Source: Sipunculus nudus
Lineage: Eukaryota > Annelida > Sipuncula > Golfingiida > Sipunculidae
Length of the DNA stretch: 64,000 nt
Direction: 5' to 3'
NCBI GenBank assembly: GCA_026874595.1
Contig: CM049312.1
Coordinates: forward strand, 51,339,429-51,403,428
Positions 34,220-47,610 of the stretch are shown here, in pieces. The position numbers and the translations under genes were made by a program. Below the pieces are notes generated by a model. The model saw only the letters and a list, made by a program, of their open reading frames with translations. It did not search any database and was not told the DNA's origin. Within the stretch, counting starts at the first letter, position 1. Every line of letters begins with the position of its first letter.

Positions 34220-35430
34220 AATTAATGGTGTGTTTAAAGGGTTAATGATAATAGAACGAGATAGCCAGCACACAAGGCTCCGCTCATGTCAATGCAGGCC
34301 GGGCAGTTTAGGAGACGGGATAAGACATAAACCAGCCCCACTGTGGCATGAAGGTGCAGCTTAATCATGGCTGGCGGTACAAATGAACTGAGCAGGGGAG
34401 GCTGAGACGCTGCGCTATTGGCAAGTGTCTGTGGTGCAAGTTACATGTGAGAATAATTTATAGAATATTGTTGCAAGTAGAATCAATTCTGTGACTTGAT
34501 ATTTGTAGCTGACAGCTTCATTCCCTTTTTATAAAGCCTCATTCAGGGAAGTAAAAAGGGGGCTCCCGGGGGAGCGGCTAAATTGTGGCTGGCTTTAGGC
34601 TTAATATTGCTGTGCATTACTTGGCATGAGTGATAGCAGCAAGGGACTGAGCAGGATGACCTGAAAGTGGCGGTAGATCATGGCTACGGACCAAACTCCG
34701 AGTCTCATCACCGCTCATGGCTCCCCTGGGCGCCAACAAAAGACTCCCACTGCGAAACTGTCACTGGTGGAATTAATTGACAGCCGCTCCGACAAAATAC
34801 ATGGGGGCTGATGCTCCCTTGATGCCCAGCCCAGGGGATTGTGGGTAAAATGTGATTTCGCAGTTGAAAGCTTCGATCACAGGGGGAATGTGTATCTTGT
34901 CAGCTTAAATACTGGCGTGGTATTTATCTCATGTTCAGAACGGCCCCTTGGAGACCCCGTGTGGCCCCACGTTACATTGTTAGTGTTGGAAAATGCAACC
35001 CTTGTGCCAGTATGCTGGGTTTACTAATGTCATTTAATACATTTTTCATCCGCTAATATGCCCTCGGGACTCCCCATTGATTGAGTTCGGCCGTGTGTAT
35101 TTGTATTCTTGGCTATGTCCAGGGAATAAGAGCCATTATGTATTTCATGAGTCTTAAAATTTCATTTTGGTTGGGAGACGCAAGGGAGTCTGTGGGGATA
35201 TTGCGCTAGCACGCCAACAACCATTCCACCATTGGTAGCGCGCACCAGGGGCCCAGCTGCCTGCAGTCATTTAGTTGTTCGCATGCTGCCAACCACTACT
35301 TTTCGAACCACACGGCGTCAAGCAAAGGAGAATGGCGTAACTGTCAGCAGTTGATGCTGTTTCTTCTCCAGGTAATCTCCAGAAACTCCACTTTGTTGTC
35401 AAGTCATGTAGCTTGAGGAATGATTGATTT
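34220..35430. promoter_or_regulatory. GC-richer island, candidate enhancer block
   Basis: A 1.2-kb complex, CpG-containing block with few repeats (GGCCGGGCAGTTTAGGAG, CTCCCGGGGGAGCGG, GCGCTAGCACGCC). It holds homeodomain-like and Pbx/Hox-like sites (GGGTTAATGATAATAG, CATTGATTGAG, TGATTGATTT at 35421-35430). A TCTTCTCCAG|GTAATC near 35371 resembles an acceptor-donor fusion but has a poor donor. The 62-codon plus frame at 34839-35027 is not convincing. Confidence 0.35.
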
Positions 35431-37215
35431 CTTACAACAGGTGACATCTTATTTTCATTGAATGAAATAATTTAAAAAAAAATTTTATTACTTAGTTTAG
35501 ATGTAGCTGCCGAGTATGTCAAGGATACAGTTTTAAACAGGCACACTTTTTTTTTCAACTGAAATATTTTCCAATTCAATCATTGTAATAATCTGTCTCT
35601 TTTTCATTTCTTTTGTGGCAACCTAGACTAAGCTGGCAATTTTGTTTCCATTTCTTTATTATCTAGGATTCATGGCTGTACATGATCGAGTTCTTGTTCT
35701 GATGGTAGACATTTGCTGCATTTCATGCTTATATTATTTTATTTTTTAGTAATTTAATGAAGTCCCATGTTTTTTTTTTTTTTTTTTTTTAGTGTAAATG
35801 GATTTTGTGATATACAGCACTGTTATATCAAAACTGGCTGTATGCAGTCATAAGATTCATGATAATTTCATATTTTTAAATATCATTCAATATTCTTGGG
35901 AGGCAGGAGTTTAAGGTCTTTGAATTGTCCATGAGCTGGTGTAAGCATAATTTCATTTTTTCTTTAATTTCTTAAAAAGTACTGGTCTGGCATTCTGTGA
36001 TGTACATTTTTTTACAGTAGAGAATGTGCCATACATTTGTTAAATTGGTTGATTTATTTTGACTTCAAAATATTCATATGAATTTTGGATATTTGACTAA
36101 AAATCATTTATTCCAGCATACCTGTAACACCAACAGAATATTTCCTGGCATATATTAAAATAAAGACACGCCCCCCTCCCAAAAGACATTTTTTATTTTG
36201 GGTGTTAACGCTCAAAAATAATTAATTTTTACCTATTAAAGATGACAGAAAATATAAATACACATTTTAAAACATTTGTTTTCAACTCCATATAGTGAAA
36301 ATGGAAATTTGTCAACCATAAATGGCTGAGGAATATCCATTTAAAGCTGAAATGTATAAACTAGTGGTATTATTTTTAAATCTTTAAATATTCAACTAGT
36401 TTTGGATAATCAACATTGTTAAGAATATTTTATCTCTCAGAATACATACATGTCAAGTGGTCATAGAGCAAAGGTTTTTTGGTTATATTTAAAAAATAAC
36501 TTAAATATTGTATAAGCAGACTCCAGAGACCGTTTCGAGACCATATAGCCAGGTCGAGGTTTTCCATTCACAAAAATGTCTTCCACTTTGTAAAATTACA
36601 CTCTAATGTGGGGGATAAAAAACAACACTTTTTATCCAGGTACATAATGCCTAATGGCACAAAATCAATATATTTCTGGATTGGTTTCATTAATTAAGTG
36701 CTGTTTGTTAAAGTTGACATTGTAAATGTTACAGGCATACCACACTTCCACCAGAGGTTGTTTCTACTGATAACTGTCCTCTTCCTGTTAGGCTCTGTGG
36801 GTTGGTTGGGACTACTTGTCTCAGCTGTCACACTTTGAAATAAAAATTTAATATATTTAAAGAAGACATGTTCTGTTTACATTTCACGTGCTTGTGCCTA
36901 CAAAATATTACTTATCCATGAAGTCCTTACCACAAAAACACCCTTGTTTACATAGTTTGCCAGGAAACAACTCTTATCCAACATACTTGAACAGATTACA
37001 TTAACTTCTTCACTACATTTATACCTATGCCAGTGATGCATTTAGAAGCCCTGGTGCATTGTAGGGCTTAAGCTCCAAAGTCTGCATACCCTAACCAGCA
37101 GAGTGATTCCCTGATTGGATTCAGCACAGTGTGCACTCATACAAATCTCTGTTTTAGTTCAGGACGACTGGAAGTGATCAGATGATGGTCAAATCATGTC
37201 TGTCCAGTTTCAGTC
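35431..37215. other. AT-rich stretch with a T21 homopolymer
   Basis: No supported gene. A run of 21 T occupies 35770-35790 and ends TTAG. At about 36168 an abrupt CCCCCCTCCC-AAAAGACATT begins a different-looking block, possibly the edge of an unrecognised repeat. Confidence 0.5.
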
Positions 37216-37570
37216 TGTTTTATTGCTCTGAAGGCTGGACTGCTCTGAGGGTTGGATTGCTCTGAGGGCTGGATTATTCTTAGGACTAGATTGCTCTGAA
37301 GGCTAGATTGCTTGAAGGACTTGATTGCTCTGAGAGCTGGATTGCTTCGAGAGCTGGATTTGCTCTGAGAGCTGGATTTGCTCTGGGGACTAGATTGCTC
37401 TAAGGGATTGATTGCTCTAAGGACTGGATTACTCTGAGAGCTGGATTTGCTCTGGGAACTGGATTGCTTTGAGAGCTGGATTTGCTCTAAGGGATTGATT
37501 GCTCTAAGGACTAGATTGCTCTGAGAGATGGATTGCTCTTGAGAACTGAATTGCTCTGAGGACTAGATGA
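37216..37570. repeat. Minisatellite, 17-18 bp unit, ~20 copies
   Basis: The unit is ATTGCTCTGAGGGCTGG with frequent GAGAGCTGG and AAGGACTAG variants, and ATTTGCTC length variants. A longer block (GAGAGCTGGATTTGCTC, then TGGGGACT or TAAGGGATTGATT) recurs twice at 37370-37500. No coding potential. Confidence 0.93.
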
Positions 37571-38559
37571 CCTACAGGGACATCAGGCGGATCTGGATAA
37601 GATGGGTTTGTGAACATAAGATATGGCTTGAAATAATAAACTTGTTCATTTAACAATAGATCCAGTTTACCACATCTGGTGAATGCTCTACATATGTGTT
37701 CATAGTGCTAAATATATCACTGCAGCCTTAATTGTGGACTTCCATGTCACATTCCAAAGTAAAATTAGGATGTGTTTTCATTGACCAAATCAAGGTACTA
37801 AAAAACAATCAGACATCATGCAGCGAGATGAGGTTTTTATAGACCATGGAGTATAAAATTTACACAATTACATAAGCTTAAAATAAATAGAAATATTGCA
37901 GTTTTCTTGAGCAGTGTGCATGCCAAGTCATTTTGTTTTATTATGTTTAGCCCTGGTGGATAGTTTTACTTATTGTATGATTATATATCACTATAGTTAG
38001 TCAGCTTTTGTCTGTCACATCAGCTTGAAGCATGAATGAAAATTTTAACTTTGAAATGAGGAATGGTTTAAAAAGATATATTTTCAAAAGATCTTGTGCT
38101 GTAGAAATCAGGATACCATGATGCCATATGTGACAGCTTTTATATTATATTGTTCTCATTACTAAACTAGATGTAATTATCTCAGGCTATTAAATAAAAT
38201 CTTCTTACACATAGAAACAGTGTTACTGGTACAAAATAGGCAGTCAGACACAGGTACAACAGATACATGTACTTGTACAGTGTAAAAGCTTTCTCATGAA
38301 TTGTTGAAGCACTTGTAAGACCATTAACATTGCATATGGTGGTATGATGGACCTGCTGTACATTCAGATCGTGAATTCAGCTGCGCTGGTATGTTATGGG
38401 TTTTGAAGCTGAGGAGCTCAGTTGACGGAACAGACCAATGTTTATGGTGGCAGCATGGAGATTAAAACCATTCAGGGAACTATAAACCCCTTTTTCCATG
38501 TGGAAATGGCAAAAGGTCTTGTATTGATAACTTTGTTATTTGTATGAGTTTTGTTTTTG
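37571..38559. other. AT-rich non-coding stretch
   Basis: No gene, array or dispersed repeat recognised. Confidence 0.5.
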
Positions 38560-39780
38560 GGCTGGCATGTTTTGGTATAGATGGCCAGTGACAGGACTGT
38601 CACAGACAGTGGGTACAGCTGTCACATATACAGGTGTCAGCAGGCTGGTTGTAACATTTTCACAAGCCCGGTAACCTTTCTCTTGCCACAGAGCTGCTTG
38701 CTGATGGTGCAGCCAAGATGTCAGCCAGGGAAAGATGGTGGCCCGCACACCAGCCCAGTCCCCTGATCTCTGTGATTTATCAAAGCATGATGCAGCCAGT
38801 AGATTGAGGGAATTGTTTCACAGTTATTTTCTGTAGAAGTGAACATGGCTATTGATCTCTGGCCAGACAAGAACGAAAGGCGTGCCTCTCAAGATTGCAT
38901 CAAGGGGGCAAAACACCAAGCGAGAAACCATCCAATTACGAGCTACTCTAAGCCAAAGGCAATGCAAAGCCCCGTTAACACCGTGGACCAATAAAACCTT
39001 GCCAGAGAGAATTAAGCCTCATATGCAGGGTCATACGCGCTGAGCTTCCAACATAATGAAAGCTTTCATTTCACACAGCCTACAAATCACATCTATACAC
39101 TGCAAATCAGTTTCAATTAATTGTTGCTTGTGTGCTTGGTCCTTGTCACCATGGCTACCTATGGCCAGGCTAGTGGTGTTTTTTGATATTTCCTTATTAG
39201 TTTGATAAAAGTTTCAGGACATGGGTGACACAATGGAGCCATTTGTTCATGGAGCTAACTCGTGTTCAGAATACACAGCAGATAGTTAATACCTGCCGCC
39301 GGAAACAAGCACAAGGAAATAGTCCCATATCAATGCACATCTAAATTTCATAAAGACCCCTATTAGTTTTCATTTGTTGCTAACTGCCAATCAATAGGGG
39401 GATGTTTGGGGAGGCGAACATCTTTGTTAGGACTGCAGGTAATTTAATATGGGCGCGATGCACACCGCTCCAGCAGGCTCCCTGCAAATGCAACTCAAGT
39501 GCTTAAAAGCCCTCTTCATTACCCGGTCCCAATTAGGTGGTTACCGCCAATTCCTGTAATTCAGCCAGGAATATGGGCCAAAATTTCCTGGCCTGATCAC
39601 TTTGATTGTCACAGACAATGCCAGAGCGATCACACAGCGATTGTATGGACTGGTAATTTGCAGATGGAAGGTGGTGTGTGTGCTGTAGCAGGCCAGGTTG
39701 AGCCAGGCGGAGCGTGCTTCCTCCGGTCTGATTGATGAGCTTATCAATTAGCCAGATCCTTTTTGGCAGACTTCCTTTTA
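38560..39780. promoter_or_regulatory. GC-richer islands with dense transcription-factor-like motifs
   Basis: A run of complex sequence with GATTGCATCA (C/EBP-like), CCAATTACGAG (homeodomain-like), GTCACCATGGCTAC (X-box-like, 39145-39158), TCAAGTGCTTAA (Nkx2-like, about 39496-39507) and CCAATTAGGTGG. CTTTGATTGTCACAGACAAT, which combines TCF-like and Sox-like cores, follows near 39600. Frames on both strands overlap (39499-39735 plus; 39533-39871 minus), as expected for stop-poor non-coding DNA. This is the densest motif block in the window. Confidence 0.4.
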
Positions 39781-42020
39781 GATGTGTAGTTTTGTTTGAA
39801 CAGCCAGGGACTTCATACTTTGGTTCATGTGACACTGTGTAGCGGAAGAGATAGCTGTTTGTATGTGGCATATATCATAATACTATACATCACAGTGGAG
39901 ATTGAATACACACTTCTAGCCAGGGTGTTGGTTTCCTCACCAGTCTGTTTCTATTTATTACTCGCTGCTCTGTTCTCTTTGATTATACATTCATATTTAC
40001 TGTGTTTTATGACTGTGTTTGTGCAGGTAGAATACCAGTAAAAACGCCCAGGTAACTCCAGCAGGTAGAATGCAGTGAAACAGATGATGTGGGTCACAGT
40101 AAATACTGTCAGTAATGTGATGAAACTTAGTCTGCTCAACAAACAGTCTGGTGTCAGGAAGCTTTCAGTAGTCCGCTGTAATGATTTTACAGGAACTTGT
40201 TTTATTGTGTTGATTGGTAAATTATCCAGGTAGTAACCAACCAGGTATTGTTGACAGACAAATATTTCATAGATCCTTATTACCTGACCAGGATCAGTAA
40301 CCATGGAGACTGGATCACACAGCCCACTGAATACGAATTTTAACAAAGTTAAAAAGGTCTGTTTCACCCCAGAGTGCATCAGAAAAACAGTAAATGTGTA
40401 AGTATCTTTGTTGTCAATGGAAGCCAAGTTTATATACCTTCCTTTAAAAAAAGCCCAGGTAAGCTACAGGCTAAGCAGCAGATTATTGATGCATCTGTGT
40501 GAAATGAAAAGAGAAATGTGCCATATGAAAATTTTGATTTAATTAGACAAGAGAGAAGCTTGCCTACTGATCGTATGTATACCTGCAGAGCTGTTTTATG
40601 CTTTCCTTGAGGCAGCAAATTAGCTGCAGCACATTTCTTTCTGAATCCACAGAAAACAGAATGGCACTGGATACCGGCTGCCTTGATCCACAGGGAGCAG
40701 GTATATGTGGTAATGCACTAGTCCTGTTTTAGTTGCTCAGGGGACTCCATAGTGATTCAGGCTACAAAGAGATCACAGGGTGATGTCCCAGGCGGGTTAC
40801 ACAGGAATCTGTTTGTTCACAGGTACTGTTTTCCTAAGAGACACAAAAATGTTAAGGCTGGGGAAAGCTGCTTTTAAGTATTTATAGGCACAGGCAACTT
40901 CCTCAGTGAAAGAAAAACATGGAGTAAGTGGAATACAAAAGGTATTCAGTTAAAAATTGTGGTATTTTAGAAAATGCATGCCCAGACACTCTTTGTACCT
41001 GGACAGACTCTTTGATGTGGTGTTTCTGGCCATCAGTACATTTTTAACATTTTGACTGGCCATCAGTACATTTTTTTTACATTTTGATTTACAAAAGATG
41101 CATTCATTATGTCGATATGGTGCCAGTGACACAGACAAAAATGTAGACTCTATAAAACAGTGGCTGTCCATGCAGGACACTGGCTGCCACTGACCTATCC
41201 TTATTTCTCTCAGATGAAATGAACCAAATTAAAGTTTGCAAGTCAGATATATCTCTCAATGTGTTGGTTAACTTTGAATTCACATGGTCCAGCATATTGC
41301 AAGTACATCAATTAGCTGTTGGCCAGATGTTTCTCAGTCTGTATCACACAGTCATGACATGTATGAAACAGTTCAACAGTTGTATAGGAGCTTGTATGTT
41401 TCTTCATCTTGTTAGTTCTGTTTCAGATAGCTGGCTTTTTTGTGAAGAAACATATATATGGTGGAATAAGAAAAAAAACACAAGTTTTTTAAATACTCTG
41501 CACAAAATGAAATGCTGTGTAAATTATTTATTGCCATAGGTACTCTAATAATGGAGAGCAATATCCTAAATAGAATTATGTGATTCACTCAAGGTTTTAG
41601 TTCATGCACTTTTAATTCTAAATAACACTAGTAAATGTGTTTTTTTATCTTTATGATGCTCTGGTTGTTCACATAGAGCAGCCTATGTATAGATCACTAC
41701 TGTTAGCAAACGTTTAATTATATGAAATATTCTGTGTAAAATATTTTGATACATTTAATTTATGCAAATACAAATAAAAAAAAATTTTATTTTCTGTCCG
41801 TGTTTACAACATAGTAAAACATTAGCTTATGGCTATTCTCACAGATGATATATAACAGATTATAAAAAGACACATCAATATTAAAAATAGATAAATGGTC
41901 ATCTGTTTTAAGCAGTATTTAATCAACAGTAATTAAATTTTTTTATGATACATCTTTCAACATATAATTTTCCCAACTGTACATGTGCCATATAATGACA
42001 TATTAACCAAAGCCATTTTT
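39781..42020. other. Unique non-coding sequence
   Basis: A 158-codon minus-strand frame (39951-40427) is the longest frame outside an array. Its product has Phe/Leu/Val-rich stretches and no recognisable domain. The segment also contains GTAACCATGGAGAC (X-box-like, 40297-40310). GGCCATCAGTACATTTTT is duplicated about 33 bp apart near 41027-41080. The 106-codon plus frame at 41219-41539 is also unrecognised. I do not call a gene. Confidence 0.45.
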
Positions 42021-43685
42021 AGCTCAGCTGAAGGTAGGTAATCTGAGCTATAGCAATGGCTTGTTGTCCGTCGTCCGACCATCCGTTAACTGGGTACATT
42101 TTAAACCTACGAATCTCCTCATGTGAATCTTAAATTAAACATGCACTTGAGCGTTCTAAATTCTCCTAACAAACTCAAAACTGGGTCACTGTAACTTTTT
42201 TTCCCATAGAGAAATTAAGGAAAACCCTCCATTTACATTTAATAGCTGTTATTACACTTCAAGACTGCCTAATATCAAAAGAGCTGTTGTTGTTTTGTTT
42301 ATATTTGGGATAAATATTCCTGCAAATATTTCCGGCCATTTTTGTGTAATTTGTAGAAGTTATGGACATGTATCTTGTCAAACACAGTAGGAGAGATAAT
42401 CTGTTTAAGATACTGATTTCTTTCTACCCAGTTAATATATTTAGTTAAGATTAAATTGTTTACCAGATATTAGATAAGTGTTTTGTAAATTTTTAATTGT
42501 TCAGCATAAATGTAAAACCATTACCAAAATTTTTTGTCCAACTTTCACCATGACACATTGCTTTTCTATAAGCACTGTTGATTCTAGACTCTTTGCTACA
42601 TTTTGGATTTTGTTTTGTATTACAGTAGGTTACAGTGATTAAAGTGCTCTTTTATTTATGTGTCCATAAAGTGATATGTCACTTTAAAAGTGTGGATGTT
42701 AATGATGTAAGTAATGCATGCCAGAGGTACCCCAGCTTAAGAGAGTTCAAAACTCTTTGCATTCTTTTTAAACATATATAAATTTCAGTATTTAATTAAA
42801 GTTGAGAAATCTTTAATAATTATCTTGAAGATTTTGTTCATTCCTCATCTAACTGATGTGTCTACCTTATTTGGAAAGGGATTTTTAATCAATTTTACTG
42901 AATCAGTTATTTTAGGTGATAAAATTAAGCATGTATTTTAAATTGAAAACCTGTATCCGCTCCAAAGTACAAAATTTTTATATTGTACAGTGTAAAAATG
43001 GTGATCTAAGGAGTGACCCAGAAGATACCATGCTGTGGCATTAAGGAATCTTTATCACTAAAAGTTATTTCCTTTAAAAATAGTTGAAAAATTGTATTAT
43101 CAAAAAACAGTTAAATACATGGGTATGTATAATTTGACATAAGAGCCAAATTGATAAAAAATAATGATGCAGTTTTTAATTCTAAGTAATCTTATATTTT
43201 CAGATATATGACTTTAATAAATGAGATCAAAAGTAAATGTCTTCATAACTTTCCTGTCTCAGCAGAATGGGAAAATACAGGAATCAGCATTGTGTTTCCA
43301 TCTCTCTATCTTTAAATATTTGATGATACTAAATCAGCATATATTTTTCTTGTTATATTTTACATTCACAAATATATGATTTATTTAAAAATTGAAAAAA
43401 ATGATATAATAATAAATGGGGGATCTGATACAAACAATTAGTCATACACCTGCCTAAACATGCATCTAATCATCGAATGTTCCCAAGCAACATCGCATGT
43501 ATTTGGAACTAAATGAAAGGAGACTATATATGTAGGCCAGACTTATTAATAATATTGCCAAATGGCTGCAGCATTAAGATTTACTAGTGCAACACCATTA
43601 AAAAAATATTAAACTTTTCTGTATGCCAGGATTTGATAACTTTGTCATAGTCAGCTGAGTGAAGTGACCCATGTGTCCTTTGTTA
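42021..43685 (+). mobile_element. AGCTCAGCTGA-family element, long or composite copy
   Basis: It opens with a textbook left edge, TTTTTAGCTCAGCTGAAGG, followed by TTGTCCGTCGTCCGACC. Inside it has AAACTGGGTCACTGTAAC and GAGAAATTAAGGAAAACCC, shared with the 9310 copy. A right terminus, TCAGCTGAGTGAAGTGACCC, lies at about 43651-43685. At 1.66 kb it is longer than the other copies, so the middle probably contains unrelated insertion. It encodes no protein. Confidence 0.5.
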
Positions 43686-43689
43686 CTGT

Positions 43690-43760
43690 TATTTTTAGAC
43701 TGGTGATATTTTTTGACTGGTGATATTTTTAGACTTGATATTTTTTTACTGGTGTTTTAC
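43690..43760. repeat. Short tandem repeat, GACTGGTGATATTTTT
   Basis: Three to four imperfect copies of TAGACTGGTGATATTTTT, about 17-20 bp each, immediately after the preceding element terminus. Confidence 0.7.
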
Positions 43761-44079
43761 TGGGAATAGACAATGATCCTCAAAGGTGGTTTGTTGTTGA
43801 CATTTCACATGTTAATTGTGGGTAACTGATATTATTCATCAACTGGTCATGGCTTACATTTCCAGTGGCTGTGAGGGTTTGTCAGTGTTGTCCAGTGTCA
43901 TTTGTGTCTATGTTTTGTTGGTCAGACTCTCAACACAGTTGTGAGCTCTTCAGGATACTCAGCCTGTCAACTGAGTCCCTCTTGTACATAAAAATAGCGG
44001 GACATTGAATGGCTGCAGTTGGTCAATCCCAGTGGACCAGATTCTCTCTCTCCCTGTCTGTGGCCATCTTGAGTGGTAT
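43761..44079. other. Short spacer
   Basis: Nothing supported. Confidence 0.4.
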
Positions 44080-44700
44080 TGTAATAATGAGGTGCCAAAC
44101 ATGGGCTTCCACGCAAAATGTTAAGGCTCTCATTACGGAGATTACCACAGCTTAGCGGGCCCAGCAACCCCTGCACCCATTGTAATTGTCATGCAACTCT
44201 CTTGATACGCTTACAATTATGTTGCCTGGATCAACACCATAGTGGAGTACTGACCAGTGAAAATGTTCCATTTAATTCGGGTATGGGAGTAATCTTATTT
44301 ATTGGCATTACTAGCAGGTTCTATAATGTATTTATGGGCGTAATTGATCCATTATGGCAGGCTTTCCATCAATCATATTGGTGGACACACACACAGGGGG
44401 ATAATGTTATTGACAGCTTGTAGAGCGGGGCCAGGTGACGTGTGAATGCTCTTCTCATTCCATAAAGGCTAAGCGCAACCCCATTTGTGCCAGTCGCTGC
44501 CCTCGCTGCACGGCATCGCAGACCTCCAGTCTCTCCTACTCCCTGTCATTCGTCTGCCTGCAACTGTAAGCCTACCTTCAATCCGCCAGGTCACAGTGTG
44601 GAACAAGACTTAAAGGGCCTTGGAATTGGATTTTATGCAGCTTGTTGTTAACAGTATGGGATTTTAACTAGTCTTTAGCGTCCTCTTATCCCGGTTTGTT
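44080..44700. promoter_or_regulatory. GC-richer island, candidate enhancer
   Basis: A complex block containing TTTATGGGCGTAATTGATCC, CATCAATCA (a Pbx-like site, 44368-44376) and a C/T-rich GCTGCCCTCGCTGCACGGC segment. The plus frame at 44118-44423 (101 codons) and the overlapping minus frame at 43967-44176 have no domain. Candidate conserved non-coding element. Confidence 0.33.
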
Positions 44701-47129
44701 TAACGGACATGATCACCCTGCCTGGTTGTGAGGGAGGCCTGGAGTGAAACAGATGACATACTTGAAGGATATACAGGTGATAGCTACATCACGGCTTTGA
44801 GAGTGTACAGGTATCACAAACCACATGAGACAGGATAGCCTGGGGCTCTGGAGGGAGTGATTGACATATAAAGTGTTGTTAATCATTAGTCCAGTGGAGC
44901 CCTCTAGTGCACCTGACACTGAGCAGGAGTTGGTGATATTTAACACACCACATACTTTTATAGGAATGGTCGGTCTGATATTGTCATACAAACATAGACA
45001 AGCCTTTCACACAGGAGCTCTAGGACATTGTATGTGCTCAGAGAGTATCATCCACAGGTGAAAGTAAATAACGTAACACAGGAACATCTTACACTGGCGT
45101 GTGAAGCCCTCAGTGTGCTGATCTGTGGAAGGTGTAAACACACCACCTGATCAGTGACATGTTGATAGACCTGTTAATACACCAGTCTTGCTACACAGGG
45201 ATGGAGTTACATGGCTGTTTACAGCTGTCAGACAGTATCCTGAGACCAATAACATAAACACACTGGTAAGTCAGATATATGTGTGATTATGTTATAAGGA
45301 TGCCAAGGTGTTCAGCTTTTTATGTTAAATATGTTGATTTTATGTGGAATCATATGATGGCATTTACATAGTAGTTTTGTCCTTGGCTCATGAATGTATA
45401 TCCATCCATTGTTGTATGTTGTTCTTTTTTATCAGTATTCTGTTGGATGAGTAATGTATTGATACTCCCCAAAAATGTTCCTGACATGTAAATTCCCTAG
45501 TAAAATTTGGAATTTAAAGAAAATTAAAAAATAGTATCTTCATTATAAAATTTAACTGTTATTCTTTGATATATCAGATTCCATCCAGGTTTTGAAAATT
45601 GGTTCAATATTCAGAAATTGACGCATGTTTCTAATTAGTCTTGTTTATATCAGAAAGCTCATGGAGCAGATTTAATTCACAGAAACAACCACATATGTAA
45701 AGTGTTTTGATTTTAATCTTATTGAGACAGGAGGTGTATCCTATGGGCTACCTTACCTAATTAGGTCTAAGTGCATTCTTGGTTAATTTTTTTAAAAATT
45801 TTACATTTAGTTTATTTGTTAAATTTTAGGTTCCATTACAGAGACAAAGAAAACACTTCTGACATTTGGGTCTTTGGACATTTTCTAGTTAAACCTGTAA
45901 TAAACATGACAAAGTATTTAAACATATTGCATTTTATATATTATATTTTATATAGTTTTATATATATTACACATTTTAAATATTTGAAACTGTCACTGAC
46001 CTACCTGAGTGCTGTTGAGCTGAGCTCAGCACTGTTTTGATTGTTAAAAGTTGGACCTGACAGGCTGCACCTAGGAGCTGTTCCAGCAATAGAACAGGGT
46101 AAAAGTCTGAGACTGATGGTGGCAAGCAGGGCAGGGTGAGGGGGCATGATTTGAGTTTCTTGTCCTGAACCAGCTCCTGAATGGAAGACTTGTCAAAGCA
46201 GCCTGACTGATGTCTAGGATCTGTGCAAGCCAGCAGGCGGCCATATTCATAACCAAATCTTTTACACTTCAGCTAACTGAAATCTATTGATCCAATATAG
46301 CAAGGTGTCATGCTGCCAGCCGGGCAAAAAACCATGATTAATCGGGAGATAATATGCGGGCTGGGAAAAGTGTCAAAAGACACTGGAGGCATAATAGGCA
46401 GAGAATGCTGTTTATTGTCACCTGTCCCATAAATACCAATTGTGCCAATATTACATAAAGCAGGTCCAAAGCAGGCTCAGAATGCACAGGATGACATAAC
46501 ACCCCAGGCTCCTTAGCCAGTTTTAGCCTCACGATATGTAACTATTTGTCATTAATGGTGGCCAGCATTCCAGCACCAAGAAGAAGGTTCATTTTCTGGT
46601 GTTTTCTTGTGTCAAAACTATCTCCCTGCAGATATTGCGTCTTGTCAGTCCATGTTAATGGTTCATTGAAAAAAAAGTGACACATAATGTGCTCTTGCGC
46701 ATATTTTTACTGGTTCTGTATGGATTGTGGTCAAAAGGCAAAATTTTTTTAAAGCGACCGTAATAAAATGTGTCTATGTTATAAGTGATGTTGACATGAA
46801 GTGCACATGGCAGTGTATGTGGTGTTGGGTGGCGTGACAGTATAGTTGGTCTAGGAATATTGTAGGCCCAGGTTTTCTGTCCCAGTTGGATGCACAAAGG
46901 GATCATCTCCTGATCTTCTCAAATCAGTTTTGCGTTTGACTGTAAACTTGGAAGCTTCAGCTGGCTGTGACATAAAGAAGTAGATTGCTCAATATGCAGC
47001 CATTTGTAAAAGAAGCTGACACAGGCTGGCAGCAGATGGTTGCACGGCCAGTATTTGATTAGAGCACAAGTTTTCCAGGACAAGTAGTGGAGCCTCCTCA
47101 CCACTAGCTAGCACTTAAAGGTCGTCTCA
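44701..47129. other. Non-coding sequence
   Basis: No gene supported. A strong donor-like CTG|GTAAGT at 45265 has no acceptor partner. A repeat-poor patch at 46260-46530 (GCCAGCCGGGCAAAAAACC, TGATTAATCGGGAG) may be another small conserved element. Confidence 0.45.
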
Positions 47130-47610
47130 GGGTCTCATCTAACAGGGAGACGCTGTCCTCAGAGGCCCCTTGCGCAGCTGTCGTCAGATCATCAAAGATG
47201 GTGGCGTTATTGACTTTTTGTTCAGAAGATTGTATCGCTGTCGGGTGGCTTGTGACCTAAGTGGATTTGCGTGACAACCATAAATCTAATATTTGTGCAT
47301 AATTGAGCTTCATTTTCTAAATTTGCATCAGAGGCTGGTCCCCAATTGAATGAGCGGGGTGCTGCGTGTGTGCCTAAGCAGGTTAATACAGTTACCTGTT
47401 CCGTGGCACCAAGTGGCCACATTGCAGCCATGCCACGGCCTGGCTACGATGTTGTGCGGCTAAATAGCCCACTAGGTCTCTTCTGGGCCATGCTATGCAT
47501 GCCTTGGGGCCCCCAGTCCATGAAGCTCCAATCAACAGCCTCTCATAGGAGGGGACCAACGGCTCTCACCGGCACAGCCATTATACAGATGAGGCTCATT
47601 GCATTCTAAT
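47130..47610. promoter_or_regulatory. GC-richer island with a POU octamer
   Basis: Contains ATTTGCAT, an exact octamer (47321-47328), with neighbouring GTGCATAATTGAG and CCAATTGAATGAG homeodomain-like sites and CpG-containing flanks (GAGACGCTGTCC, GTTGTGCGGC). Overlapping sense and antisense frames (47346-47609, 47222-47431) indicate low stop density. Candidate enhancer. Confidence 0.35.

Noticed and set aside
35355-35380. Second recursive-splice-like site (TTCTTCTCCAG|GTAATC)
   Set aside because: The donor half lacks the consensus G at position +5, so it is much weaker than the 4815 site.
39951-40427. 158-codon minus-strand open frame, the longest outside tandem arrays
   Set aside because: No recognisable domain or splice context; composition like other chance frames here (Phe, Leu, Val, Thr-rich), and opposite to the strand of the better splice signals.
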